From NCBI GenBank assembly GCA_948745425.1, contig CAPZDM010000015.1, positions 1-29,610 of the forward strand: DNA of 29,610 bases, written 5' to 3'. The notes below the pieces were generated by a model. That model had not been told where the DNA came from. It ran no database searches and saw nothing but the letters and a program-made list of their open reading frames with translations. This DNA is from an uncultured Clostridia bacterium. GTDB lineage: Bacteria; Bacillota; Clostridia; TANB77; CAG-508. The stretch's first letter is position 1; each line of letters opens with the position of its first letter. Below, piece after piece: positions 14,971 to 22,228 of the stretch. The translations under genes were made by a program, and so were the position numbers.

Positions 14971-15241
14971 TATAATTGAATTATTTGGATATAGAGTGTT
15001 TTTTTGGGCACAAGATGGTAATGAACCAATTCATGTACACATATCCAAAGGTCGCCCAACTATTAAAGCAACAAAAATTTGGTTAACTGAAACTGGTGGT
15101 TGTATAGTAGCAAATAATAATGGTAGAATTCCAATAAATGAATTGAATAAGTTAATAGAAGCACTAACAACTAATTATGCTACTATAATAGATGAATGGA
15201 AAGCGTTTTTTGAGATAGATGAAGTGAAATTTTATTGTTAA
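14963..15241 (+). CDS. DUF4160 family protein
   Basis: 92 residues starting at a TTG (14963), with GGAGGA eight bases upstream. The start MPNIIELFGYRVFFWAQDGNEPIHVHIS is the DUF4160 signature (MPxI-x-FG-x(8-15)-PxHxHV). The family has no proven function; its genes often lie next to DUF2442 or other small genes in toxin-antitoxin-like pairs. A second member is at 18886 with the same TTG start. The partner here is the 91-aa protein, not DUF2442. purF starts 44 bases downstream with no terminator between, so this pair and purF probably share one transcript. Confidence 0.88.
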   Translation: MPNIIELFGYRVFFWAQDGNEPIHVHISKGRPTIKATKIWLTETGGCIVANNNGRIPINELNKLIEALTTNYATIIDEWKAFFEIDEVKFYC

Positions 15242-15284
15242 AAATTTATAAATGATACTTGAAATAAAGAAAGGGAGAACAATC

Positions 15285-16706
15285 ATGTTCAACAAATTAA
15301 AAGAAGAATGTGGAGTATATGGAATATATTCTAAACATTCATATGAAAATCTAGCAGAAATTATAAGTGCAGGGCTTTCTTCTTTACAACATAGAGGAGA
15401 AGAAAGTTGTGGAATTGCAATTAACAAAGATGGAATTATCTCTTATCATAAAGAATTAGGATTAGTATCTAAGGTATTTCCAGAACATGTGTTAAAAAAC
15501 TTACCACAAGGAAAAATGGGAATAGGACATGTTAGATATTCAACTACAGGAGAAGCTAGAAAAGCCAATGCTCAGCCAATGGTCATAAGGCATAAAAAAG
15601 GAAACTTAGCAATAGCACATAATGGAAATATATTTAATGCATATGAACTTAGACAAGAATTAGAAGAAAATGGAGCAATATTTACAACCACAACTGATAC
15701 AGAAGTTATAAGCTATATAATAGTGCAAGAAAGATTAAAATCAAAATCAATAGAAGAAGCTGTAGAAAGAGCAATGAAGAGATTTAAAGGTTCTTATTCA
15801 TTATTAATTATGACATCAAAAAAATTAATAGCAGCTAGAGACCCACAAGGATTTAAACCACTTTGTATAGGTATGAATGAAGATGAATATATACTCGCAT
15901 CTGAAAGTTGTGCACTAGATTTAACAGGAGCAGAGTTTGTAAGAGATGTAAATCCAGGAGAAATAGTAGTTATAACAAATAATGAAATGAAATCAATACA
16001 AACAAATATTGATGCACCAAAAGGATTATGTTCATTTGAATATATATATTTTGCAAGACCAGACTCAATAATAGATGGAATAAGCGTACATAAATTTAGA
16101 GAAGATGCAGGAAGAATGTTAGCACGTCAAAGACCAGTTGAAGCAGATATAGTAGCAGGAGTTCCAGACTCAGGATTAGATGCAGCTTTAGGATTTTCAA
16201 AAGAATCAGGAATTCACTATGACATGGCATTTACAAAAAGTAAATATATTGGAAGAACTTTTATACAAAACACACAAGGTGCAAGGCAAAAATTAGTTGG
16301 TATGAAACTAAATCCATTAAAATCAGTTGTTAAGGATAAAAAAATAGTATTAATAGACGATTCGATAGTTAGAGGTACTACAATAACAAGAATTATAACC
16401 AGATTAAGAGAGGCAGGAGCTAAAGAAGTGCACCTAAGAATTGCAGCACCTGCATTTGTAGACGTATGCTATTTTGGAACAGACATAGACGATAAAGAAA
16501 AACTTATTGCTTATAATAAATCCGTAGAAGAAATCAGACAAGAAATAGGAGCAGATTCTTTAGAATACTTAAGTCTAGACAGTCTAAAAGAAATAACAAA
16601 AAACTGCAATATAAAAAATCTATGTACTGGATGTTTTACAGGTAAATACCCAATAGAAGTACCTAAGCAAATACAAAAAGATAGATTTGAAGCAATTAAA
16701 ATTTAG
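15285..16706 (+). CDS. purF: Amidophosphoribosyltransferase PurF
   Basis: PurF makes phosphoribosylamine from PRPP and glutamine, the first committed step of purine synthesis. The start at 15285 has AAGGGAG seven bases upstream. An eight-residue propeptide (MFNKLKEE) precedes the catalytic Cys9, which must be freed for activity. SSLQHRGEESCGI belongs to the glutaminase domain and VLIDDSIVRGTT is the PRPP loop. Cysteines in GLCSFEYIYF, VCYFGTD and NLCTGCFTG fit the [4Fe-4S] cluster of Bacillus-type PurF. The 473 residues are normal. It is divergent from purN/E/C and lies downstream of the DUF4160 pair. Confidence 0.97.
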   Translation: MFNKLKEECGVYGIYSKHSYENLAEIISAGLSSLQHRGEESCGIAINKDGIISYHKELGLVSKVFPEHVLKNLPQGKMGIGHVRYSTTGEARKANAQPMVIRHKKGNLAIAHNGNIFNAYELRQELEENGAIFTTTTDTEVISYIIVQERLKSKSIEEAVERAMKRFKGSYSLLIMTSKKLIAARDPQGFKPLCIGMNEDEYILASESCALDLTGAEFVRDVNPGEIVVITNNEMKSIQTNIDAPKGLCSFEYIYFARPDSIIDGISVHKFREDAGRMLARQRPVEADIVAGVPDSGLDAALGFSKESGIHYDMAFTKSKYIGRTFIQNTQGARQKLVGMKLNPLKSVVKDKKIVLIDDSIVRGTTITRIITRLREAGAKEVHLRIAAPAFVDVCYFGTDIDDKEKLIAYNKSVEEIRQEIGADSLEYLSLDSLKEITKNCNIKNLCTGCFTGKYPIEVPKQIQKDRFEAIKI

Positions 16707-16933
16707 AAAGTGAAACTTATTACATATTTTTAGGTGCAAATAGTTTCTATGCACCTCCACAAAGCATAGCTATAGGAAAAGCACAGGCAGGAAGAATTTA
16801 TCTTATTTATGAGAATATCTCTAGGTACAAAGAGTATGAGGAATGTTTTATAATTGTACCAGAGGAATATATCTATAAAGATGTAAAAGGGTTTATGCCT
16901 AAGATATATTGTCATACGCTTATCTTAAATTAA
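16700..16933 (+). pseudogene. Start-less coding remnant after purF
   Basis: A 77-codon open frame runs from just after an in-frame stop (16697-16699) to TAA at 16931 and has no usable start codon. It overlaps the purF stop. Its translation looks protein-like (YYIFLGANSFYAPPQSIAIG, then AGRIYLIYENISRYKEY and IIVPEEYIYKDVKGF). I read it as the tail of a lost gene. The rest of the 16707-17031 gap holds a hairpin at 16917-16941 and the binding site of the next gene. Confidence 0.45.
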
Positions 16934-16950
16934 GATGAGCGATTTTGATA
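16917..16950 (+). terminator. Probable purF terminator
   Basis: CGCTTATCTTAA pairs with TTAAGATGAGCG (one G-U pair) and is followed by ATTTTGATA. The T-run is weak. It overlaps the stop codon of the remnant frame. Confidence 0.6.
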
Positions 16951-17031
16951 TATAAATCTTAAATATAAATTTGTCTCATTTTAAAAAATGCCGAATATAA
17001 TAATATTAAGTCGAAATAAAGGAGGCATTAA

Positions 17032-17802
17032 ATGAGTGAAAATATATTAAGTTTAAAAAACATAACCAAAATTTACCAAGCAAAAAATGGAGAAACTAAA
17101 GCATTAGATAACATAAATTTAGATATAAAAAAAGGAGAGTTTGTTAGCATTATAGGACCAAGTGGATGTGGAAAATCAACTCTTCTTTCTATTATTGCTG
17201 GATTGGAGGACAAAAACACTGGTAAAGTTTACTTAGAAGGAAAAGAAATAGAAGGAATATCCAGCGAAATAGGATATATGTTACAAAAAGATAGTTTATT
17301 AGAATGGAGAACAATATATAATAATGTTGTACTAGGATTAGAAATCAGAGGTATAAAAACAAAAGAAAATGAAGAATATGTAAATAATTTATTAAAGAAA
17401 TATCATTTATATGAGTTTAAAGATAAATATCCAACACAATTATCAGGAGGAATGAGGCAGAGAGCAGCACTTATAAGGACACTTGCAATAAAGCCAAAAA
17501 TGCTATTACTAGATGAGGCATTTTCTGCCTTAGACTATCAGACAAGAATAATGGTAACAAAAGATGTTTATGGAATTTTAAGAGAAGAAGGAATAACAGC
17601 ATTAATTGTAACACATGATATATCAGAAAGTATCAGTTTATCTGATAGAGTAGTAGTATTAAGTAGAAGACCAGCAAAAATCAAAAATATACATGAAATT
17701 AGATTTGATATGGAAAATAGAACTCCTATTAACTGTAGGGAAAGACCAGAATTTAGCAAATACTTTGATTTGCTTTGGAAGGAGTTGGATATAAATGGAT
17801 AA
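17032..17802 (+). CDS. ABC transporter ATPase, SsuB/TauB/ThiZ-like
   Basis: This 256-residue ATPase powers an importer of the nitrate/sulfonate/taurine and thiamine-precursor class. It has Walker A GPSGCGKST (about residues 43-51), the Q-loop LQKDSLLEW, signature LSGGMRQR, Walker B MLLLDEAFSALD, and the switch His in THDISES. AAAGGAGG lies six bases before the ATG. The permease follows with an eight-base overlap. The substrate cannot be told from the ATPase; aliphatic sulfonates or a pyrimidine precursor such as HMP are typical. No binding-protein gene is next to the pair, which is unusual for an importer. Confidence 0.93.
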   Translation: MSENILSLKNITKIYQAKNGETKALDNINLDIKKGEFVSIIGPSGCGKSTLLSIIAGLEDKNTGKVYLEGKEIEGISSEIGYMLQKDSLLEWRTIYNNVVLGLEIRGIKTKENEEYVNNLLKKYHLYEFKDKYPTQLSGGMRQRAALIRTLAIKPKMLLLDEAFSALDYQTRIMVTKDVYGILREEGITALIVTHDISESISLSDRVVVLSRRPAKIKNIHEIRFDMENRTPINCRERPEFSKYFDLLWKELDING

Positions 17803-18598
17803 TAAAAATATCTCAGCAGATAGAAAAAAATATCTAAAGAAAATTAGAATTAGAAAAATTACAGTATTAATTACTCAAATATTGTTATTAGTAGCATTTG
17901 TAGCACTTTGGGAAATACTTGCAGAAACAAAAGTGATAAATAGTTTTATAACTAGTAGTCCAAGTAGAATATTTAAAACATTTATGAATATCAAAGATAA
18001 TAACTTAATGATGCATCTATGGGTCACAGCATATGAAACTATAATTGGATTTGTAGCTGGTACAATCTTAGGAATAATAATAGCAATAATAATATGGTGG
18101 TCAGAATTCTTATCAAAAGTATTAGAGCCATTTTTAGTTGTACTAAACAGTTTACCTAAAACAGCATTAGGACCAATAATAATTATATGGGTTGGAGCTG
18201 GCACTCCAGCAATAATTGTAATGGCAATTGCAATTTCATTAATAGTAACAGTACTTGATATATCAAATGGATTTGTAAATACAGATAAAGAAAAAATAAA
18301 AATGGCAAAAAGCTTTAATGCTAAGAAATCGCAATTACTAACAAAGATAGTAATACCAAGTAATATATCTACTTTTATTAATACATTAAAAGTAAATATA
18401 GGATTATCATTAGTAGGTGTAATAACAGGAGAATTCTTAGTATCAAAAGCAGGTTTAGGATATTTAATAGTATATGGTGGTCAGGTATTCCAATTAGACT
18501 TAGTAATGACAAGTGTAATCATCTTAGGAATACTTGCAGCAATAATGTATCAAAGTGTAGTAATATTAGAAAAAATTATCTTACGAGAAAAGAAATAA
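17795..18598 (+). CDS. ABC transporter permease, SsuC/TauC-like
   Basis: A 267-residue integral membrane protein of the binding-protein-dependent permease family. A basic N-terminus (RKKYLKKIRIRK) is followed by a first membrane helix (VLITQILLLVAFVALWEIL), and further hydrophobic helices lie at GFVAGTILGIIIAIIIW, LGPIIIIWVGAG, AIAISLIVTVL and MTSVIILGILAAIM. The coupling EAA-like loop is around KIKMAKSFNAKKSQLLTKIVIPS. It overlaps the ATPase gene by eight bases and has AAGGAG inside that gene. It is followed by repeats and not by a substrate-binding protein. Confidence 0.93.
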   Translation: MDNKNISADRKKYLKKIRIRKITVLITQILLLVAFVALWEILAETKVINSFITSSPSRIFKTFMNIKDNNLMMHLWVTAYETIIGFVAGTILGIIIAIIIWWSEFLSKVLEPFLVVLNSLPKTALGPIIIIWVGAGTPAIIVMAIAISLIVTVLDISNGFVNTDKEKIKMAKSFNAKKSQLLTKIVIPSNISTFINTLKVNIGLSLVGVITGEFLVSKAGLGYLIVYGGQVFQLDLVMTSVIILGILAAIMYQSVVILEKIILREKK

Positions 18599-18600
18599 GT

Positions 18601-18655
18601 GGAAAAGTGGAAAAGGGTCGGAAAATGGGACGGTTCTCTTTTCCATTTTTTCGGA
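18601..18655 (+). repeat. Family B repeat after the ABC permease
   Basis: TCGGAAAATGG can pair with CCATTTTTTCGG around a loop holding GGGACGGTTCTCTTTT. It begins within a few bases of the permease stop and probably doubles as its terminator. Confidence 0.8.
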
Positions 18656-18662
18656 AAAAGGG

Positions 18663-18716
18663 ACACATCTGACAATAGGGACAGAGGTTTTTGGCAATAA
18701 CAATTGTCAAAAATCT
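18663..18716 (+). repeat. Family C repeat
   Basis: CATCTGACAATAGGGACAGAG is followed by TTTTTGGCAATAA and TTGTCAAAA. It matches the family C part at 809-854 in content and order. A similar CATCTGACAAAAGGAC follows the family A copy inside addA at 26433. The rest of the gap up to 18787 is plain AT-rich sequence. Confidence 0.65.
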
Positions 18717-18787
18717 CTGCTCTTATTATATTCTTACAAAGATTTTGGAAGAAAACTAAAATTTCCCTGCTAAAATTTACATTCTTA

Positions 18788-18816
18788 TTGCAAGTTATAG
18801 CAATTTGTGGTATTAT
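18788..18816 (+). promoter_or_regulatory. Promoter of the DUF4160-DUF2442 pair
   Basis: TTGCAA (18788-18793), a 17-bp spacer and TATTAT (18811-18816) with TGG before it, an extended -10 box. The spacer begins GTTATAGCAA, so TTGC and GCAA form a small dyad. Nearly the same sequence is at 19502 and a related one at 19960. Confidence 0.7.
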
Positions 18817-18885
18817 ATTACAAATATTTAATTCAATCAGGAGTAGGTAAAAGCAATGTTAATTCCAAATGAAGGAGGAATTGAA

Positions 18886-19152
18886 TTGCCAATAATTTCA
18901 CAATTTTATGGTATTATAGTAAAGATGTTTTTTAATGATAACATAAAACATTATTTACCACATATACATGTAGAATATGCAGAATGCAAAGCAGTATTTG
19001 ATTTTGATTCAAACATAATTAGTGGAAAAATACCTATGAAACAAAGAAAAATGGTAGAAGCTTGGATTCTAATTCATCAGGAGGAGCTTAGAGCATTATG
19101 GAATGTTTTAAACGATGACAAAGAATTTTTTAGAATCGATCCATTAAAATGA
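18886..19152 (+). CDS. DUF4160 family protein
   Basis: 88 residues from a TTG at 18886 that lies six bases after AGGAGGA. The N-terminus MPIISQFYGIIVKMFFND, then PHIHVEY, is the DUF4160 signature. An in-frame ATG at 18856 would add ten residues (MLIPNEGGIE) and has AGGAG 12 bases before it, so it cannot be excluded, but homology begins at MPIIS. The family function is unknown; the pairing with DUF2442 just downstream is common and toxin-antitoxin-like. Both DUF4160 genes of the window share the TTG start and the GAAGGAGGAAT context. Confidence 0.88.
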   Translation: MPIISQFYGIIVKMFFNDNIKHYLPHIHVEYAECKAVFDFDSNIISGKIPMKQRKMVEAWILIHQEELRALWNVLNDDKEFFRIDPLK

Positions 19153-19174
19153 TTAAAGTTTGGGGGAATTTAAT

Positions 19175-19459
19175 ATGAATAAAGATATAGAACCAAATCC
19201 TAAAAAAGTAAAGGCCTTGGATAATTATTTACTATATATTGAGTTTGAAAATGGGGAGCAAAAGATTTTAGATATGAAGGAAAACTTAAAATTTAAATTT
19301 TATCAAAACTTAAAAGATAAAAATAATTTTAAGAATGTTAAAATATCTGGAATTAACATTGAATGGGAAACTGGCGAAGATATTGCTCCTGAGACATTAT
19401 ATTATGAAAGTATACCATTAGCTAATTTTAAAGGTAACTTAGAAGAATTAAATATATAA
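19175..19459 (+). CDS. DUF2442 family protein
   Basis: 94 residues from the ATG at 19175 with GGGGGA seven bases before. VKALDNYLLYIEFENGEQKILDMKENL and the ending INIEWETGEDIAPETLYYESI fit DUF2442, a small beta-rich domain that often accompanies DUF4160. No activity is established. It starts 22 bases after the DUF4160 gene and ends at a strong hairpin, so the two form one short operon. Confidence 0.9.
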   Translation: MNKDIEPNPKKVKALDNYLLYIEFENGEQKILDMKENLKFKFYQNLKDKNNFKNVKISGINIEWETGEDIAPETLYYESIPLANFKGNLEELNI

Positions 19460-19497
19460 AATTTGGCACAGTGAAATACTGTGTCAAATTTTATATA
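19458..19497. terminator. Terminator of the DUF4160-DUF2442 operon
   Basis: AAAATTTGGCACAG (19458-19471) pairs with CTGTGTCAAATTTT (19479-19492) with one G-U pair around a 7-nt loop, then TATATATTTA. It starts inside the DUF2442 stop codon. Confidence 0.85.
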
Positions 19498-19501
19498 TTT
19501 A

Positions 19502-19530
19502 TTGCAAGTTATAGCAATTTGTAGTATTAT
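19502..19530 (+). promoter_or_regulatory. Promoter of the DUF1653 gene
   Basis: TTGCAA (19502-19507), 17 bp, TATTAT (19525-19530). From the -35 box to the -10 box it differs from the copy at 18788 by a single base. From the -10 box to the ribosome binding site it matches the serS leader at 19983-20015 closely. Confidence 0.7.
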
Positions 19531-19563
19531 GATATAAATCGAAATAAGAAAAGAGGAATAGAT

Positions 19564-19824
19564 ATGGAACAAGTACAAATAGGAAAAATTTATAGACATT
19601 TTAAGGGGAACTATTATTATATAGAAGATATTGCATTAGATTCAGAAACAAAAGAAAGAGTTGTAATTTATAAACCATTATATGAACGACAAGACAGTAA
19701 AATATGGGTAAGAAGAGAGAAAATGTTTTTAGAAGAAATACCAGTAGAAAGACCAGATAATATAACTGGTCAAAAATATAGATTTGAACTACAGGAAAAT
19801 TTATCAAATGATTATACAAAGTAA
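19564..19824 (+). CDS. DUF1653 family protein
   Basis: 86 residues. GKIYRHFKGNYYYIEDIALDSET, ERVVIYKPLY and WVRREKMFLEEI are the DUF1653 signature (GKYRHFKG...VVYRxLY...WVRPxxMF). This small beta-barrel-like domain is widespread in bacteria and its role is unknown. AGAGGA lies six bases before the ATG. It has its own promoter and stands alone; the next gene, serS, has a related promoter. Confidence 0.93.
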   Translation: MEQVQIGKIYRHFKGNYYYIEDIALDSETKERVVIYKPLYERQDSKIWVRREKMFLEEIPVERPDNITGQKYRFELQENLSNDYTK

Positions 19825-19901
19825 CATGTAAAAATTACTAGACAATGGCTTTAATTACATAAATTGAGATATGTGGGTATATAAAAATTTAATGAATAAT
19901 A

Positions 19902-19927
19902 GATGTAGGGGCACATTGCATGTGCCC
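19902..19927 (+). repeat. Family A repeat before serS
   Basis: GATGTAGGGGCACATTGC is followed by ATGTGCCC; GGGCACAT and ATGTGCCC pair as a compact hairpin with TGC as loop. It lies between the DUF1653 gene and the serS promoter and may end the DUF1653 transcript. Confidence 0.85.
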
Positions 19928-19959
19928 TTTTATGAAATTGCAATATATAAAAATATTCA

Positions 19960-19988
19960 TTGCAAAATGCTTTAATTCGTGGTATTAT
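19960..19988 (+). promoter_or_regulatory. serS promoter
   Basis: TTGCAA (19960-19965), 17 bp, TATTAT (19983-19988) with TGG before the -10 box. A short leader of about 25 nt follows, so there is no T-box. Confidence 0.7.
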
Positions 19989-20021
19989 AATATAAATCAA
20001 AATGAGAAAAGAGGAATAAAA

Positions 20022-21302
20022 ATGATAGACCTAAAATTTTTACGAGAGAATCCAGAAATAGTCAAAGAAAATATTAAGAAGAAATTTCAAGACCATAAAC
20101 TAGAACTAGTTGACAAAGTCATTGAATTGGACAAGAAAAACCGTGAAATAACTATTAAAGATGATGACTTAAGAAACAAGAGAAATACCCTAAGTAGCAA
20201 TATAGGTGGACTAATGAGAGAAGGAAAAAAAGAAGAAGCAGAAAAAATAAAAGAAGAAGTAAAAAAAATAAATGAGGAATTAGGAGAAAACGAAAAGAAA
20301 GAAACAGAATATGCAGACCAAATAAAAGAAATAATGATGAAAATCCCAAACATAATGGATGCTTCTGTTCCAATTGGAAAAGATGATAGTCAAAATGTAG
20401 AAAACGAAAAATTCGGAGAACCAGTAGTACCAGAATACGAAATACCATATCATGCAGACATAATAGAAAAATTAATGGGAATAGACAAAGAAAGTGCAGG
20501 AAGAACAAGTGGAGCAGGCTTTTATTATCTAATGGGAGATGTAGCACGTCTTCATTCTGCAATGATTGCATATGCAAGAGACTATATGATAGATAAAGGA
20601 TTTACCTATTGTTTACCACCATTTATGATACGTTCAGACGTTGTAAATGGAGTAATGTCATTTGAAGAAATGGAAGCAATGATGTACAAAATAGAAGGAG
20701 AAGACCTATTTTTAATAGGAACATCAGAGCACTCAATAATAGGAAAATTCAAAGGACAAATTGTAAAAGAAGAGGAACTTCCTATATGTTTAACATCATA
20801 CTCACCATGCTTTAGAAAAGAGGGAGGTTCACATGGACTAGAAGAAAGAGGACTATATAGAGTACATCAATTTGAAAAACAAGAAATGATAGTACTATGC
20901 AAACCAGAAGAACATATGGAATGGTATAATAAAATGTGGAAATATACAGTAGAGTTCTTTAGAAGTTTAGATGTTCCAGTAAGGACATTAGAATGTTGTT
21001 CAGGAGACTTAGCAGACCTTAAAGTAAAATCATGTGATGTAGAAGCATGGAGTCCAAGACAGCAAAAATACTTTGAAGTCGGGAGTTGTTCAACCTTAGG
21101 AGATGCACAAGCTAGAAGACTAGGAATAAGAATGAAGACAGGAAAAGGAAACAAACTAGTATACACTTTAAACAATACAGTAGTAGCAAGCCCAAGAGGA
21201 TTAATAGCAGTTATAGAAAACAATTATCAACAAGATGGTTCAGTGAAAATACCAAAGGCACTACAACCTTACATGGGTGGAATAGAAAAAATAACAAAAT
21301 AA
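20022..21302 (+). CDS. serS: Seryl-tRNA synthetase
   Basis: A class II synthetase that charges tRNA-Ser, and also tRNA-Sec where present. The N-terminus MIDLKFLRENPEIVKENI leads into the long antiparallel coiled-coil arm (about residues 30-100, rich in K and E), which contacts the long variable arm of tRNA-Ser. The catalytic core has TSEHS, motif 2 CFRKEGGSHGLEERGLYRVH with QFEKQEM, and motif 3 NNTVVASPRGLIAVIENNYQ. Its 426 residues are normal. The ATG at 20022 has GAGGA six bases before; a longer upstream frame is not homologous and runs through the promoter. Confidence 0.97.
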   Translation: MIDLKFLRENPEIVKENIKKKFQDHKLELVDKVIELDKKNREITIKDDDLRNKRNTLSSNIGGLMREGKKEEAEKIKEEVKKINEELGENEKKETEYADQIKEIMMKIPNIMDASVPIGKDDSQNVENEKFGEPVVPEYEIPYHADIIEKLMGIDKESAGRTSGAGFYYLMGDVARLHSAMIAYARDYMIDKGFTYCLPPFMIRSDVVNGVMSFEEMEAMMYKIEGEDLFLIGTSEHSIIGKFKGQIVKEEELPICLTSYSPCFRKEGGSHGLEERGLYRVHQFEKQEMIVLCKPEEHMEWYNKMWKYTVEFFRSLDVPVRTLECCSGDLADLKVKSCDVEAWSPRQQKYFEVGSCSTLGDAQARRLGIRMKTGKGNKLVYTLNNTVVASPRGLIAVIENNYQQDGSVKIPKALQPYMGGIEKITK

Positions 21303-21309
21303 TAAATCC

Positions 21310-21332
21310 GTAGGGGCACATTGCGTGTGTCC
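21310..21332 (+). repeat. Family A repeat after serS
   Basis: GTAGGGGCACATTGC is followed by GTGTGTCC. It is very similar to the copy at 19905, so serS is flanked on both sides by direct repeats of this family. Confidence 0.8.
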
Positions 21333-21428
21333 AAAAACCAATATAAATAGGGTTACTAGATAATGATATTAAAACCTTTGTAGAAACTTGTACTTATAGA
21401 GTCAAGGCTTCGAAGAATTTGCAAGAAA

Positions 21429-21538
21429 CCTCCTTTAACAAGGGAGGTGGCAAGGCGAAGCCTTGACGGAGGGTTCTTAAAGGAATATAAAAGAACCCCC
21501 AGTCCACTTCGTGGACAGCCCCCTTATTAAAGGGGCTC
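21429..21538. repeat. 110-nt multi-hairpin intergenic repeat
   Basis: Five hairpins lie in a row: CCTCC/GGGAGG (21429-21447), CAAGGC-GAA-GCCTTG (21451-21465), GGGTTCTT/AAGAACCC (21471-21498), GTCCAC-TTC-GTGGAC (21502-21516) and CCCCTT/AAGGGG (21520-21535). The GC content is much higher than around it and no ORF is present. Similar strings of hairpins are frequent between genes in gut Firmicutes, in my recollection. Together with the family A copy at 21310 it fills the 21303-21614 gap, which holds no gene. Confidence 0.85.
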
Positions 21539-21614
21539 TAAAGATAGTTCACAGAAGATTCGGTTCTCAATATTTACTAAAACTATTAACTAGTAACTAA
21601 ATAAGGAGCAAACC

Positions 21615-22202
21615 ATGATAATAAAAAATCCAAAATTTGAAATATCAGCAGTAAGCCCAAAGCAATATCCAACAAACCAATTACCAGAAATAGTACTTGC
21701 TGGTAAATCAAATGTTGGTAAATCTTCATTTATAAATACATTAATTAATAGAAAAAGTCTAGCAAGGACAAGTTCTACACCAGGAAAAACTAGACAAATA
21801 AACTTTTATAATATGGATAATATATTTTACTTTGTTGATTTACCAGGATATGGATATAGTAAAATGTCAAAACAAGAACAGCTAAAAGTTGGTCAATTTA
21901 TTGAAAAGTATCTATCAATAAGAGAAAACATACAATTAATAATTCTAATACTTGATATAAGGCATAATCCAACAGAAGACGATAAATTAATGTATAACTA
22001 TATTAAAAGTACAAACATACCATTTATAATAGTAGCAAATAAAGCTGATAAAATTGCAATAACAAAAGTAGACAATGCAACTGAAGAAATAAAAAAAGAA
22101 CTGAAAATATTAGAAGGAACAGAAATAATACCTTTTTCATCCGAAAGAAGAATTTATTCAGAAAAAATATGGGAAGAAATTTCGAAAATGATAATAGAAT
22201 AA
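21615..22202 (+). CDS. engB: Ribosome biogenesis GTP-binding protein EngB/YsxC
   Basis: An essential GTPase in many bacteria, needed for late assembly of the 50S subunit. It has G1 AGKSNVGKSSF (about residues 31-41), the switch region with SSTPGKTRQINFY (G2 Thr), G3 VDLPGYGYSK, G4 ANKADKI, and a G5-like FSSER near the end. The 195 residues are typical. AAGGAG precedes the ATG. The DUF4364 gene follows after 26 bases and is probably co-transcribed. Confidence 0.96.
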   Translation: MIIKNPKFEISAVSPKQYPTNQLPEIVLAGKSNVGKSSFINTLINRKSLARTSSTPGKTRQINFYNMDNIFYFVDLPGYGYSKMSKQEQLKVGQFIEKYLSIRENIQLIILILDIRHNPTEDDKLMYNYIKSTNIPFIIVANKADKIAITKVDNATEEIKKELKILEGTEIIPFSSERRIYSEKIWEEISKMIIE

Positions 22203-22228
22203 TAAATCTTAAAAATGGAGGGTTAAGT

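Noticed and set aside
16730..16915. 61-codon minus-strand frame between purF and the ABC ATPase gene
   Set aside because: It has no binding site and its aromatic-rich product looks like the antisense of the better plus-strand remnant.
19920..20021. N-terminal extension of SerS from an upstream ATG
   Set aside because: The extension is encoded by the promoter and leader region, has no homology, and the ATG at 20022 has a proper binding site.
19902..21332. Composite transposon around serS, because family A repeats flank it
   Set aside because: No transposase is present, the flanking repeats are short and the family is scattered over the window.
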